Below are positions 7,283-13,521 of a DNA stretch of 13,521 bases, piece after piece. The notes below the pieces were generated by a model. That model worked only from the letters and a program-made list of their open reading frames with translations, did no database searches and was not told the DNA's origin. The stretch comes from Lachnospiraceae bacterium UBA7027 (GTDB lineage: Bacteria; Bacillota; Clostridia; Lachnospirales; Lachnospiraceae). The stretch is from NCBI GenBank assembly GCA_002494135.1, contig DLBG01000106.1, positions 1-13,521 of the forward strand. Direction: 5' to 3'. The position numbers and the translations under genes are program-made. Numbering within the stretch: the first letter of the stretch is position 1; each line of letters starts with the position of its first letter.

Positions 7283-7318
7283 CGCGGCGCTTATTTTTAG
7301 TTATTTTTTCGGGCCGCG
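7283..7318. repeat. GC-rich inverted repeat with phased T-tracts between divergent promoters
   Basis: CGCGGC (7283-7288) and its reverse complement GCCGCG (7313-7318) flank an AT-rich core. The core holds TTATTTTT twice, at 7291-7298 and 7301-7308, exactly one helical turn apart. It sits between the -35 boxes of xpt and the BMP operon. It may be an intrinsically bent or UP-like element, or a regulator site; the sequence matches no operator I know. Confidence 0.35.
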
Positions 7319-7323
7319 ATTCA

Positions 7324-7352
7324 TTGTTTTTTCGCGCTTCCTGTACTATACT
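7324..7352 (+). promoter_or_regulatory. Sigma-A type promoter for the BMP nucleoside operon
   Basis: The -35 box TTGTTT (7324-7329) and the -10 box TATACT (7347-7352) are separated by 17 bases. The expected start is near 7359, leaving a leader of about 35 bases that ends in the AGGGAGG ribosome site (7382-7388) before the ATG at 7394. There is no room for a riboswitch. Confidence 0.8.
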
Positions 7353-7393
7353 TTCACTGTCACAAAAGATTAGCTTTTTTCAGGGAGGATATT

Positions 7394-8590
7394 ATGAAAA
7401 AGTTTTTAAGCGTACTTTTAATCTGTACGATGGTACTTGGCCTCACCGCATGTACCGGTAACGGAAAGAAGGCAGATGGAAACGGTTTGAAGGCCGGTTT
7501 TATTTTCCTTCATGATGAGAATTCCACCTACGACTTAAACTTCATCAACGCAGCCAAAGAGGCTTGCGAGGAACTTGGTGTTGAGTATGTCATCAAAACC
7601 AATATTCCCGAGGGCCAGGAGTGCTATAACGCGGCATGCGAACTTGCCGACGAAGGATGCGATTTCGTATTTGCAGACAGCTTCGGTCATGAAGATTACA
7701 TGATCCAGGCAGCAAAAGAGTATCCCGACGTTCAGTTCAGCCACGCTACCGGAACCAAGGCACATACCGAAGGCCTTGACAACTATCACAACGCTTTCGC
7801 TTCCATCTACGAAGGACGTTATCTTGCAGGTGTTGCTGCAGGAATGAAGTTAAACGAGATGATTGCAGCCGGAAAGATTACCGAAGATCAGTGTAAAATC
7901 GGTTACATCGGAGCGTACACCTATGCGGAAGTTATCTCCGGTTATACCTCTTTCTTCTTAGGCGTTCGTTCCCAGTGTCCGTCCGCTACCATGGATGTAA
8001 CCTTTACCGGTTCCTGGTATGATGAGACCGCTGAGAAGGAAGCAGCAACGAAGTTAATCAACGGCGGCTGCGTACTGATTTCCCAGCATGCTGACTCCAT
8101 GGGTGCACCCACCGCATGTGAGAACGCAGGCGTTCCCGATGTATCCTACAACGGTTCCACCGTTGATGCATGTCCCAACACCTTTATCATTTCTTCCAGA
8201 ATCAACTGGGTACCTTACTTCAAACTGGCACTCCAGAACATCAAAGACGGTAAGGCAATTCCCACCGATTATACCGGTACCCTTGCAACCGGCTCCGTAG
8301 CTTTAACTGAACTCGGCAGTGCGGCAGCAGAAGGAACCCAGGAAAAGATCGATGAAGTAAAGGCTGACTTAATGGCAGGCAAGATTCATGTATTTGATAT
8401 CACAACCTTTACCGTTGACGGAAAGCAGCTTGACAGCTTCGAAGCAGACGTGGATACCGATGCGGATTACACTCCGGATCACGAAGTAATCACCAACGGC
8501 TACTTTGCAGAGTCCGGTGAAGGCTTCCGTTCCGCTCCTTATTTCAACGTAAATATTGACGGCATTACTCTTCTCGATCAGAAGTACTAA
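7394..8590 (+). CDS. BMP family nucleoside-binding lipoprotein (ABC substrate-binding protein)
   Basis: A 398-residue lipoprotein of the BMP/PnrA/NupN family that captures nucleosides outside the cell and delivers them to the ABC permease. It has a signal peptide with KK at residues 2-3, a hydrophobic core, and the lipobox LTAC with lipidated C20. The mature part starts with a GFIFLHDENSTYDLNF block and includes ADSFGHEDYM and YEGRYLAGVAAGM, as in the family. The ATG has a strong AGGGAGG site. Downstream are one double ATPase and two permeases, the gene order of Bacillus nupNOPQ (guanosine transporter). Adjacent xpt makes a purine nucleoside a plausible substrate, but the substrate cannot be read from sequence; other BMP systems carry cytidine, deoxynucleosides or autoinducer-like compounds. 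A terminator after the gene suggests higher expression than the membrane parts. Confidence 0.9.
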   Translation: MKKFLSVLLICTMVLGLTACTGNGKKADGNGLKAGFIFLHDENSTYDLNFINAAKEACEELGVEYVIKTNIPEGQECYNAACELADEGCDFVFADSFGHEDYMIQAAKEYPDVQFSHATGTKAHTEGLDNYHNAFASIYEGRYLAGVAAGMKLNEMIAAGKITEDQCKIGYIGAYTYAEVISGYTSFFLGVRSQCPSATMDVTFTGSWYDETAEKEAATKLINGGCVLISQHADSMGAPTACENAGVPDVSYNGSTVDACPNTFIISSRINWVPYFKLALQNIKDGKAIPTDYTGTLATGSVALTELGSAAAEGTQEKIDEVKADLMAGKIHVFDITTFTVDGKQLDSFEADVDTDADYTPDHEVITNGYFAESGEGFRSAPYFNVNIDGITLLDQKY

Positions 8591-8592
8591 TG

Positions 8593-8619
8593 ACTTGCTA
8601 GTATTTCAAATACTTGCTA
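8593..8619 (+). repeat. Direct repeat ACTTGCTA with internal palindrome, 3' of the lipoprotein gene
   Basis: ACTTGCTA occurs at 8593-8600 and 8612-8619, 19 bases apart start to start. Between them AGTATTT-C-AAATACT (8600-8614) is a perfect palindrome. The palindrome can fold as AGTAT/ATACT with a 5-base loop. It lies just ahead of the intrinsic terminator and may stabilise the lipoprotein mRNA end or be a protein site. Function is unknown. Confidence 0.4.
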
Positions 8620-8623
8620 AAAT

Positions 8624-8661
8624 AGAAAGGCGGTTTTGCTACCGCCTTTCTTTTACTTTTT
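8624..8661 (+). terminator. Internal intrinsic terminator between lipoprotein and ATPase genes
   Basis: AGAAAGGCGGT (8624-8634) pairs perfectly with ACCGCCTTTCT (8641-8651) around a TTTGCT loop, followed by TTTACTTTTT. The stem has 11 base pairs. Because the downstream ATPase and permease genes have no clear promoter of their own, it probably works by partial termination, lowering expression of the membrane genes relative to the binding protein. Confidence 0.88.
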
Positions 8662-8707
8662 ACGACAACGGAAAACGTATCAGACGGTTTCCCTGGAGAT
8701 TTCGGTT

Positions 8708-10297
8708 ATGAGCGAAAAAGCAATCGAATTAAAGAACATTACCAAGCGCTTTGGCACTGTTGTGGCAAACGACAACATTTCCCTGAGCGTAAATAAAGGC
8801 GAGATTCTGGCTCTTCTCGGCGAAAACGGAAGCGGAAAGACGACCCTTATGAATATGATTTCCGGAATTTATTATCCGGACGAGGGCAGCATCTTTATAG
8901 ACGGAAAGGAAGTTACGATTGCCAATCCGAAAGATGCGCTGAATCTCGGAATCGGCATGGTACACCAGCATTTTAAACTGGTGGACGTCTTAACCGCCAC
9001 GGAGAATATTATTCTCGGCCTTCCCGGGAAACTGGACTTAAAGGCGGCCGAAGCAAAAATCCGCGAGATTTGCGATAAGTACGGCTTTGTCATCGATCCG
9101 AAGAAAAAAGTCTATGATATGACGGTTTCGGAGAAACAGACCGTGGAAATCATGAAGGTTTTGTACCGCGGTGCCAGCATTCTGATTCTGGATGAACCGA
9201 CGGCGGTTCTGACCCCGCAGGAAGCGGAACGGCTTTTCCTTGTTATGTGGAGAATGAGAAATGACGGCAAATCGGTTATTATCATTACGCATAAAATGCA
9301 TGAGGTAAAAGAAGTTTCCGACCGCGTTGTCGTTTTACGCAAAGGACAGTACATCGGCGAAATGGACACAGCAGACTGCGATGTCCAGAAGATGACCGAT
9401 ATGATGGTCGGACATGCCGTATCTTTGAATATTACGAGAAAAACTCCCGTGGATCCCAAACCCCGGATTGAAATCAGTCATCTGACCATTCGCGACGAAG
9501 AGGGTGTCGTGAAAATCGATGATGTTTCCTTTACCGCCAACAGCGGGGAAATTCTGGGAATCGCCGGCGTTTCCGGAAGCGGTCAGAAGGAGCTTCTCGA
9601 AGCAATTGCAGGTCTTCAGAAAAATGTGGAAGGCAAGGTTTTCTATATCGAAGACAACGGGGATAAAACGGACCTTTTGAAACTTTCTCCGTTAAAGATT
9701 TCGGAGAAGGGCATTGCACTTTCCTTCGTTCCCGAGGACCGTCTCGGCATGGGACTGGTCGGAAGCATGAACATTGCGGAGAACATGATGATCCGCTCCT
9801 TCCGTAACGGACCGTATGTCGAAGAACAGGTGGAAAAGAACAAGGCAGAAGCGCTGCAGGTGATTAAAAGAAGCTTAAATCCTTTTACCGACCGGAAGGG
9901 ACCGAGAAAGCTTGCGGAAACCGTTGTTGAGGATTTAAACGTCGTAACACCGAGTATTACCACGCCGGTAAAGAATCTGTCCGGCGGTAACGTACAGAAG
10001 ATTCTGGTCGGCCGTGAAATCGCATCCAAGCCCAAGGTACTGCTTACGGCTTATGCGGTAAGAGGTCTTGACATCAATTCCTCCTATCAGATTTACGACC
10101 TGATCAATAAACAGAAGGAAGCCGGTTCCGCCGTCGTTTATGTCGGTGAAGATCTGGATGTTCTTTTGGAACTTTCGGACCGGATTCTGGTTCTCTGCGG
10201 AGGAAAGGTAAGCGGTCTGATTGACGGACCGGGAGCCGATAAGAATAAAGTCGGTCTTATGATGACCAGTCTGGAAGGAGGCAGCGATGAAAACTAA
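8708..10297 (+). CDS. Nucleoside ABC transporter ATPase (two fused nucleotide-binding domains)
   Basis: A 529-residue cytoplasmic ATPase of the NupO/YufO type, powering the BMP importer. NBD1 has Walker A GENGSGKTT (38-46), Q-loop Q87, Walker B ILILDEP (158-164) and H195. NBD2 has the degenerate Walker A GVSGSGQKEL (287-296) normal for this subfamily, and a canonical signature LSGGN (424-428). Oddities: the NBD1 signature, usually LSVGxxQ, reads MTVSEKQ (138-144), and the NBD2 Walker B region reads LLTAYAVRGLD (445-455) instead of the usual LIAxxPTRGLD. One composite ATP site (Walker A1 with signature 2) looks intact, and the other is degenerate on both sides. The ATG at 8708 has GGAG (8695-8698) 9 bases upstream. 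An in-frame TTG at 8636 would sit inside the terminator loop. The permease ATG overlaps this gene's end by 11 bases. Confidence 0.93.
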   Translation: MSEKAIELKNITKRFGTVVANDNISLSVNKGEILALLGENGSGKTTLMNMISGIYYPDEGSIFIDGKEVTIANPKDALNLGIGMVHQHFKLVDVLTATENIILGLPGKLDLKAAEAKIREICDKYGFVIDPKKKVYDMTVSEKQTVEIMKVLYRGASILILDEPTAVLTPQEAERLFLVMWRMRNDGKSVIIITHKMHEVKEVSDRVVVLRKGQYIGEMDTADCDVQKMTDMMVGHAVSLNITRKTPVDPKPRIEISHLTIRDEEGVVKIDDVSFTANSGEILGIAGVSGSGQKELLEAIAGLQKNVEGKVFYIEDNGDKTDLLKLSPLKISEKGIALSFVPEDRLGMGLVGSMNIAENMMIRSFRNGPYVEEQVEKNKAEALQVIKRSLNPFTDRKGPRKLAETVVEDLNVVTPSITTPVKNLSGGNVQKILVGREIASKPKVLLTAYAVRGLDINSSYQIYDLINKQKEAGSAVVYVGEDLDVLLELSDRILVLCGGKVSGLIDGPGADKNKVGLMMTSLEGGSDEN

Positions 10298-11381
10298 GAA
10301 ATCAGAGCCTTTGTTCCACATCGTAAAACGTAAATCCATGCCGATTAAATACCAGATGCTGGTACGGCTTCTTGCCATCGTGGCGGCTTTGATTGTCTGT
10401 GCCGTTGTAACGGTGATTACAACGAAGATGAACCCGTTCGCGGTTTTCTCCGCAGTATTTTCGGGTGCATTCGGTAGCACGAGAAAAGTATGGATTACCC
10501 TGCAGGATACCGCAATTTTATTAATCATTGCGCTGGCACTGACCCCTGCATTTAAAATGAAATTCTGGAATATCGGAGGTGAGGGCCAGGTTTTAATCGG
10601 CGGTCTGGGTGCCGCGGCCTGCATGATCGTCTTCGGGGACAAACTTCCGGATCCCGTGCTGATTTTAATCATGCTGCTGTCTGCGGTCGGCCTCGGAGCA
10701 TTGTGGGGTGCTATTCCGGCGATTTTCAAAGCCATCTGGAATACCAACGAAACCCTGTCGACTCTGATGATGAACTACATAGCGATTCAGATTGTGGCAT
10801 TCTTTACGATATTCTGGGAAGTACCCAAGGGCTCCGGTAAAATCGGTATCATCAACCAGAACACCAATGCCGGCTGGCTGTTTTCCGTCGGAAACAAATA
10901 TCTTCTGATCATAATCATTGCGATTCTGGTTACGGTCGGCATGTATGTTTACTTAAAATTCACAAAACACGGATATGAGATAAGCGTTGTCGGGGAAAGC
11001 GAAATGACGGCACGCTACGCGGGAATCCGTTCCGGTCTTGTAATCATCCGAACGATGATTATTTCCGGGGGCCTCTGCGGACTGGCCGGATTCTTACTGG
11101 TCTCCGGCATTCACCATACCATCACCACCACCGTGGCCGGCGGTCAGGGATTTACGGCGGTTATGGTTTCGTGGCTGGCACAGTTTAATCCGTTCGCCAT
11201 GATGGGCGCAAGCCTTTTGATTATACTGCTCGGGCACGGGGCATCGGAGATTTCCACCTCCTGCGGCTTGAACCAGAGCTTCGGTGATATTATCACCGGC
11301 ATCATCCTGTTTTTTATCATCGGATGTGAGTTCTTTATTCGTTACAGGGTTGTGTTCCGTAAGAAAGGAGGTAAAGCATGA
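10287..11381 (+). CDS. Nucleoside ABC transporter permease (NupP-like)
   Basis: A 364-residue membrane subunit of the BMP-type importer (BPD_transp_2 family), forming the translocation path with the second permease. The cytoplasmic N-terminus is basic (about residues 1-25), and hydrophobic helices start at about 26-46. Family blocks NIGGEGQ (95-101) and NETLSTLMMNYIA (154-166) are clear. A cytoplasmic loop with GESEMTARYAGI is the expected contact with the ATPase. The ATG follows AAGGAGG and lies inside the 3' end of the ATPase gene (11-base overlap), so translation is coupled. It ends by overlapping the next permease start by 4 bases (ATGA). Substrate cannot be told from the permease sequence. 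Confidence 0.92.
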   Translation: MKTKKSEPLFHIVKRKSMPIKYQMLVRLLAIVAALIVCAVVTVITTKMNPFAVFSAVFSGAFGSTRKVWITLQDTAILLIIALALTPAFKMKFWNIGGEGQVLIGGLGAAACMIVFGDKLPDPVLILIMLLSAVGLGALWGAIPAIFKAIWNTNETLSTLMMNYIAIQIVAFFTIFWEVPKGSGKIGIINQNTNAGWLFSVGNKYLLIIIIAILVTVGMYVYLKFTKHGYEISVVGESEMTARYAGIRSGLVIIRTMIISGGLCGLAGFLLVSGIHHTITTTVAGGQGFTAVMVSWLAQFNPFAMMGASLLIILLGHGASEISTSCGLNQSFGDIITGIILFFIIGCEFFIRYRVVFRKKGGKA

Positions 11382-12373
11382 TCGATCTGGTTGCATTTAT
11401 TCCGAGAGCCATCGGACAGAGCGTTCCTCTTTTATACGGCTGTACCGGTGAAATCATCACCGAGAAATCCGGAAACTTAAACCTCGGTATCCCCGGCGTT
11501 ATGTACGTGGGCGGTATCTGCGGCGTTATCGGTGCATTTGCCTACGAACAGGCGACCAGAGGAGGACAGATGGTGGGCTTTCTGGCCATTATGATTCCGA
11601 TTCTGTGCTCGCTTTTGGGTTCCCTCTTAATGGGACTTTTATACTGCTTTTTAACGGTTACATTAAGGGCCAACCAGAACGTTACCGGTCTTGCGATGAC
11701 CACCTTCGGTGTGGGCTTCGGCAACTTCTTCGGAGGCTCCTTGATCAAACTTTCCGGCAGCGACGTTCCGACAATTGCGCTCTCGAGAACCAGTGCCTAT
11801 TTCAGCTGTTCTCTTCCTTTTGCGGATCATTTAGGGTGGTTCGGAAAGATTTTTCTAAGCTACGGCTTTTTAGCCTATATCGCTTTTATTCTGGCGATTT
11901 ATGCCGGCTTTGCATTAAAGAAGACCAGAACCGGTCTTCATCTTCGCGCCGTGGGTGAAAATCCGGGAACGGCGGATGCGGCAGGTATCAACGTTACCGC
12001 ATACAAATACATGGCCACCTGCATCGGCTGTATGGTTGCGGGACTGGGCGGTCTTTACTATGTTATGGATTATGCGAGCGGTATCTGGTCCAACGATGCG
12101 TTCGGTGACAGAGGATGGCTTGCCATCGCGCTTGTTATTTTCTGCATCTGGAAACCGGGCATCGGTATTATCGCATCCATCCTTTTCGGCGGCCTGTACA
12201 TCATCTACCTTTACATCCCCGCCGGCATGGATCACATGGAACTGAAGGAATTATATAAAATGATCCCTTATGTGGTAACGTTAATCGTTCTGGTTGTTAC
12301 CAGCATGCGGAACAAACGGGATTCGCAGCCGCCGGCCAGCCTGGGACTGCCATACTTCCGGGAAGAAAGATAA
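11378..12373 (+). CDS. Nucleoside ABC transporter permease (NupQ-like)
   Basis: A 331-residue second permease of the importer (BPD_transp_2 family). The family block ITEKSGNLNLGIPG (27-40) opens the protein, followed by multiple hydrophobic helices. The cytoplasmic ATPase-contact loop RAVGENPGTADAAGI is clear. The ATG at 11378 overlaps the upstream stop as ATGA and is preceded by AAAGGAGG, a very strong ribosome site. It is the last gene of the operon: a long AT-rich hairpin begins 5 bases after the stop. With the lipoprotein, ATPase and first permease it completes a four-gene importer. The C-terminus (RNKRDSQPPAS...) is polar and presumably cytoplasmic. Confidence 0.92.
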   Translation: MIDLVAFIPRAIGQSVPLLYGCTGEIITEKSGNLNLGIPGVMYVGGICGVIGAFAYEQATRGGQMVGFLAIMIPILCSLLGSLLMGLLYCFLTVTLRANQNVTGLAMTTFGVGFGNFFGGSLIKLSGSDVPTIALSRTSAYFSCSLPFADHLGWFGKIFLSYGFLAYIAFILAIYAGFALKKTRTGLHLRAVGENPGTADAAGINVTAYKYMATCIGCMVAGLGGLYYVMDYASGIWSNDAFGDRGWLAIALVIFCIWKPGIGIIASILFGGLYIIYLYIPAGMDHMELKELYKMIPYVVTLIVLVVTSMRNKRDSQPPASLGLPYFREER

Positions 12374-12377
12374 GTTG

Positions 12378-12422
12378 GAAAAAATCAAATTCTTAAGTTT
12401 TTGAGAAGAATTTGATTTTTTC
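12378..12422. terminator. AT-rich perfect hairpin terminator at the end of the importer operon
   Basis: Bases 12378-12394 pair without mismatch to 12406-12422 (17 base pairs: G, six A, TCAAATTCTT on the left arm), with an 11-base loop. The right arm ends in TTTTTT before the closing C. The T run is part of the stem rather than behind a GC-rich stem, and the A run on the other arm makes it symmetric, so it could act on both strands. Placement 5 bases after the last importer gene supports a terminator role. Confidence 0.72.
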
Positions 12423-12457
12423 ATTACAAACCCCTGTTTTTTTGTTACACTTTTAAA

Positions 12458-12473
12458 GCGGTTGAATTACCGC
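12458..12473 (+). other. Short hairpin in the degV leader
   Basis: GCGGT (12458-12462) pairs with ACCGC (12469-12473) around a TGAATT loop, about 30 bases before the degV ATG. No convincing promoter with both boxes can be placed between the terminator and degV: TTGTTA at 12442-12447 has no good -10 box at 16-18 bases. Role unknown. Confidence 0.3.
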
Positions 12474-12501
12474 ACAGAATATACCATTTCGGAGGAAGAC
12501 A

Positions 12502-13401
12502 ATGAGCGACTTTTTACTCACAACCGAATCCCCTGCAGATTTAAGCAAAGAATATTTTGAAAAGACCGGGATTCCCTATATTCCTTATCACTTCCAGGTG
12601 AATGACGACGAACTGTTAACCGATACGGTTGGTTACGGAATGACCACAAAGGAACTGTCCGAGATGATGGACAAAGGCGTTGTTCCGAAAACCTCGCAGC
12701 CGAACACCGCGGAATATGAAGAATTCTTCGAACCTTTCCTGCAGCAGGGCTGGGATGTTTTCCATGTTGTATTCTCTTCCGGTCTTTCCGGCGCATACAA
12801 TGCCTGTGTTGCGGCAGTGGAAGAATTAAGAGAGAAATACCCCGAGAGAAAAATCATTGCGGTTGACTCCCGTGCGGCAGCTCCGGGCTTCGGTTTAATG
12901 GTGGATGAAGTTTATACGCGCAAGTGCAACGGGGCCACCATGGAAGAGCTTGAGGATTTTGTTTTAAAGAACAGAGACCACCTGCAGCACTGGTTCTATG
13001 TTACCGATTTAAAATATTTAAAGAACGGAGGACGTGTTTCCGCAGCCAGCGCAGCCATCGGAAACATGTTAAACATCTGCCCTCTGATGTTCGTTGACAA
13101 GGAAGGCAAACTCAAGGTTTACGAAAAGGTTCGCGGCAAGAAGAAAATTATTCAGGCTACCGTGGATAAAATGATCGAACATGCCAAGGACGGCACCGGA
13201 TACTACGGCAAATGCTTTGTCGGACATTTTAATGCTCCGGATGAGGCAGGCATCATGAAGGAAGCCATCGAAGAGAGAATCACCGGTATCGACGGCGGCG
13301 TACAGATTTTTGAAATCGGCAAGACCATCGGTGCGCATTCCGGCCCGGGTACCATCGCCGTATTCTTTTGGGGCGATGAGAAGGTGGAAGCAAAGAATTA
13401 G
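12502..13401 (+). CDS. DegV family fatty-acid-binding protein
   Basis: A 299-residue DegV-family protein. These bind a fatty acid in a two-domain alpha/beta fold; the FakB members present it to the kinase FakA for phosphorylation. Family landmarks are visible: the N-terminal TTESPADL stretch (7-14), TSQP (64-67), the SSGLSGAY ligand-site block (92-99), VDSRAAAPG (121-129), the DLKYLKNGGRVS block (169-180) and GAHSGPGTIA near the end (277-286). Length is normal for the family (about 280-300). The ATG at 12502 has GGAGG 7 bases upstream. It stands between terminators and a tRNA promoter and seems to be a single-gene unit. No fakA-like kinase is in the window, and Firmicutes often carry several degV copies, so a specific fatty acid or pathway cannot be given. 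Confidence 0.92.
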   Translation: MSDFLLTTESPADLSKEYFEKTGIPYIPYHFQVNDDELLTDTVGYGMTTKELSEMMDKGVVPKTSQPNTAEYEEFFEPFLQQGWDVFHVVFSSGLSGAYNACVAAVEELREKYPERKIIAVDSRAAAPGFGLMVDEVYTRKCNGATMEELEDFVLKNRDHLQHWFYVTDLKYLKNGGRVSAASAAIGNMLNICPLMFVDKEGKLKVYEKVRGKKKIIQATVDKMIEHAKDGTGYYGKCFVGHFNAPDEAGIMKEAIEERITGIDGGVQIFEIGKTIGAHSGPGTIAVFFWGDEKVEAKN

Positions 13402-13408
13402 TCTTTGC
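13390..13408 (+). terminator. Possible weak hairpin spanning the degV stop codon
   Basis: GCAAAGA (13390-13396) pairs perfectly with TCTTTGC (13402-13408), with the TAG stop in the 5-base loop. The following ATGATATTTTC is only loosely T-rich. If it terminates degV it is weak; no better terminator lies between degV and the tRNA promoter. Confidence 0.3.
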
Positions 13409-13429
13409 ATGATATTTTCAAAAAAGTTC

Positions 13430-13458
13430 TTGCATTTTATATTGGAATTATGTAGAAT
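13430..13458 (+). promoter_or_regulatory. Sigma-A type promoter for the tRNA-Gln gene
   Basis: The -35 box TTGCAT (13430-13435) and the -10 box TAGAAT (13453-13458) are separated by 17 bases. The start would be near 13465, about 35 bases before the first tRNA base. This fits a tRNA or tRNA-cluster promoter. Confidence 0.7.
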
Positions 13459-13460
13459 AA

Positions 13461-13493
13461 CAAGTGCTGTTTCGATAAATGAGGCAGCACTTG
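13461..13493 (+). repeat. Perfect 9-bp inverted repeat in the tRNA leader
   Basis: CAAGTGCTG (13461-13469) and CAGCACTTG (13485-13493) are exact reverse complements with a 15-base spacer. The repeat begins at about the predicted transcription start. No T run follows it, so it is not a normal terminator. It would form a leader hairpin that RNase P removes with the 5' leader, or it may be a DNA operator. Confidence 0.55.
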
Positions 13494-13499
13494 AGATTT

Positions 13500-13521
13500 A
13501 GGGCTATCGCCAAACGGTAAG
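13500..13521 (+). tRNA. tRNA-Gln, 5' part only (cut by window end)
   Basis: The last 22 bases match the 5' end of a bacterial tRNA-Gln: acceptor strand AGGGCTA (13500-13506), T8 and C9, then GCCA and the D-loop with GG (GCCAAACGGTAAG). The TATCGCCAA-CGGTAAG pattern is characteristic of glutamine tRNAs. The anticodon lies outside the window, so the isotype is inferred from the D-arm. More tRNA genes may follow, since in Clostridia tRNA-Gln is often clustered. Confidence 0.75.

Noticed and set aside
8636..8707. Upstream TTG start for the ABC ATPase
   Set aside because: It would begin in the loop of the intrinsic terminator with no ribosome site; the ATG at 8708 has GGAG and gives the family N-terminus.
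9935..10747. Long open frame (270 codons) on the minus strand
   Set aside because: It crosses the junction of two convincing transporter genes on the plus strand, has no recognisable domain and no ribosome site; it is a shadow of their codon bias.
12423..12501. Promoter for degV
   Set aside because: TTGTTA (12442) and TATACC (12480) are the best boxes but their spacing does not fit, so no call was made.
1..13521. CRISPR array, insertion sequence, phage or toxin-antitoxin genes
   Set aside because: No regular repeats, transposase, integrase or terminal inverted repeats were seen; gene content and composition are uniform.

Overview
The window is an ordinary-looking stretch of chromosome from a low-to-mid GC Firmicute, most likely a Clostridia/Lachnospiraceae-type gut anaerobe. 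The reasons are strong AGGAGG-type ribosome sites, sigma-A type promoters with 17-base spacers, a BMP-type nucleoside transporter with the gene order of Bacillus nupNOPQ, and protein families typical of that clade. Genus cannot be fixed from the sequence alone. There is no phage, insertion sequence, CRISPR array or obvious recent transfer. Every gene is intact except the two cut by the window edges.

Layout. Bases 1-559 hold the 3' end of leuS. Bases 593-4593 form a co-oriented potassium block: trkA, trkH and a Kv-type channel carrying two C-terminal RCK_C domains. A strong promoter (4608-4636) then opens a gene for a membrane HD-GYP protein whose outside part looks like a CBM2-type carbohydrate-binding fold. 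It is followed by mscL, which has a C-terminal zinc ribbon. A bidirectional terminator (6569-6597) separates mscL from the convergent xpt on the minus strand.

xpt and a BMP nucleoside ABC operon are transcribed divergently from a 201-base region with one clear promoter for each side. The lipoprotein gene (7394-8590) is separated from its ATPase and two permease genes by an intrinsic terminator, which should make the binding protein more abundant than the rest. A very AT-rich perfect hairpin ends the operon. degV follows, then a promoter and the first 22 bases of a tRNA-Gln.

How the genes work together. The left half reads as a turgor and ion block: potassium uptake (TrkAH), a voltage-gated potassium channel, an emergency osmotic valve (MscL), and a predicted cyclic-dinucleotide phosphodiesterase set among them. 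The right half reads as purine salvage: import of nucleosides by the BMP system and conversion of xanthine to XMP by Xpt. The most unusual proteins are the CBM2-like/HD-GYP fusion, the channel with tandem RCK_C domains but no RCK_N, the zinc-ribbon MscL, and an ABC ATPase in which one of the two ATP sites is degenerate on both sides.
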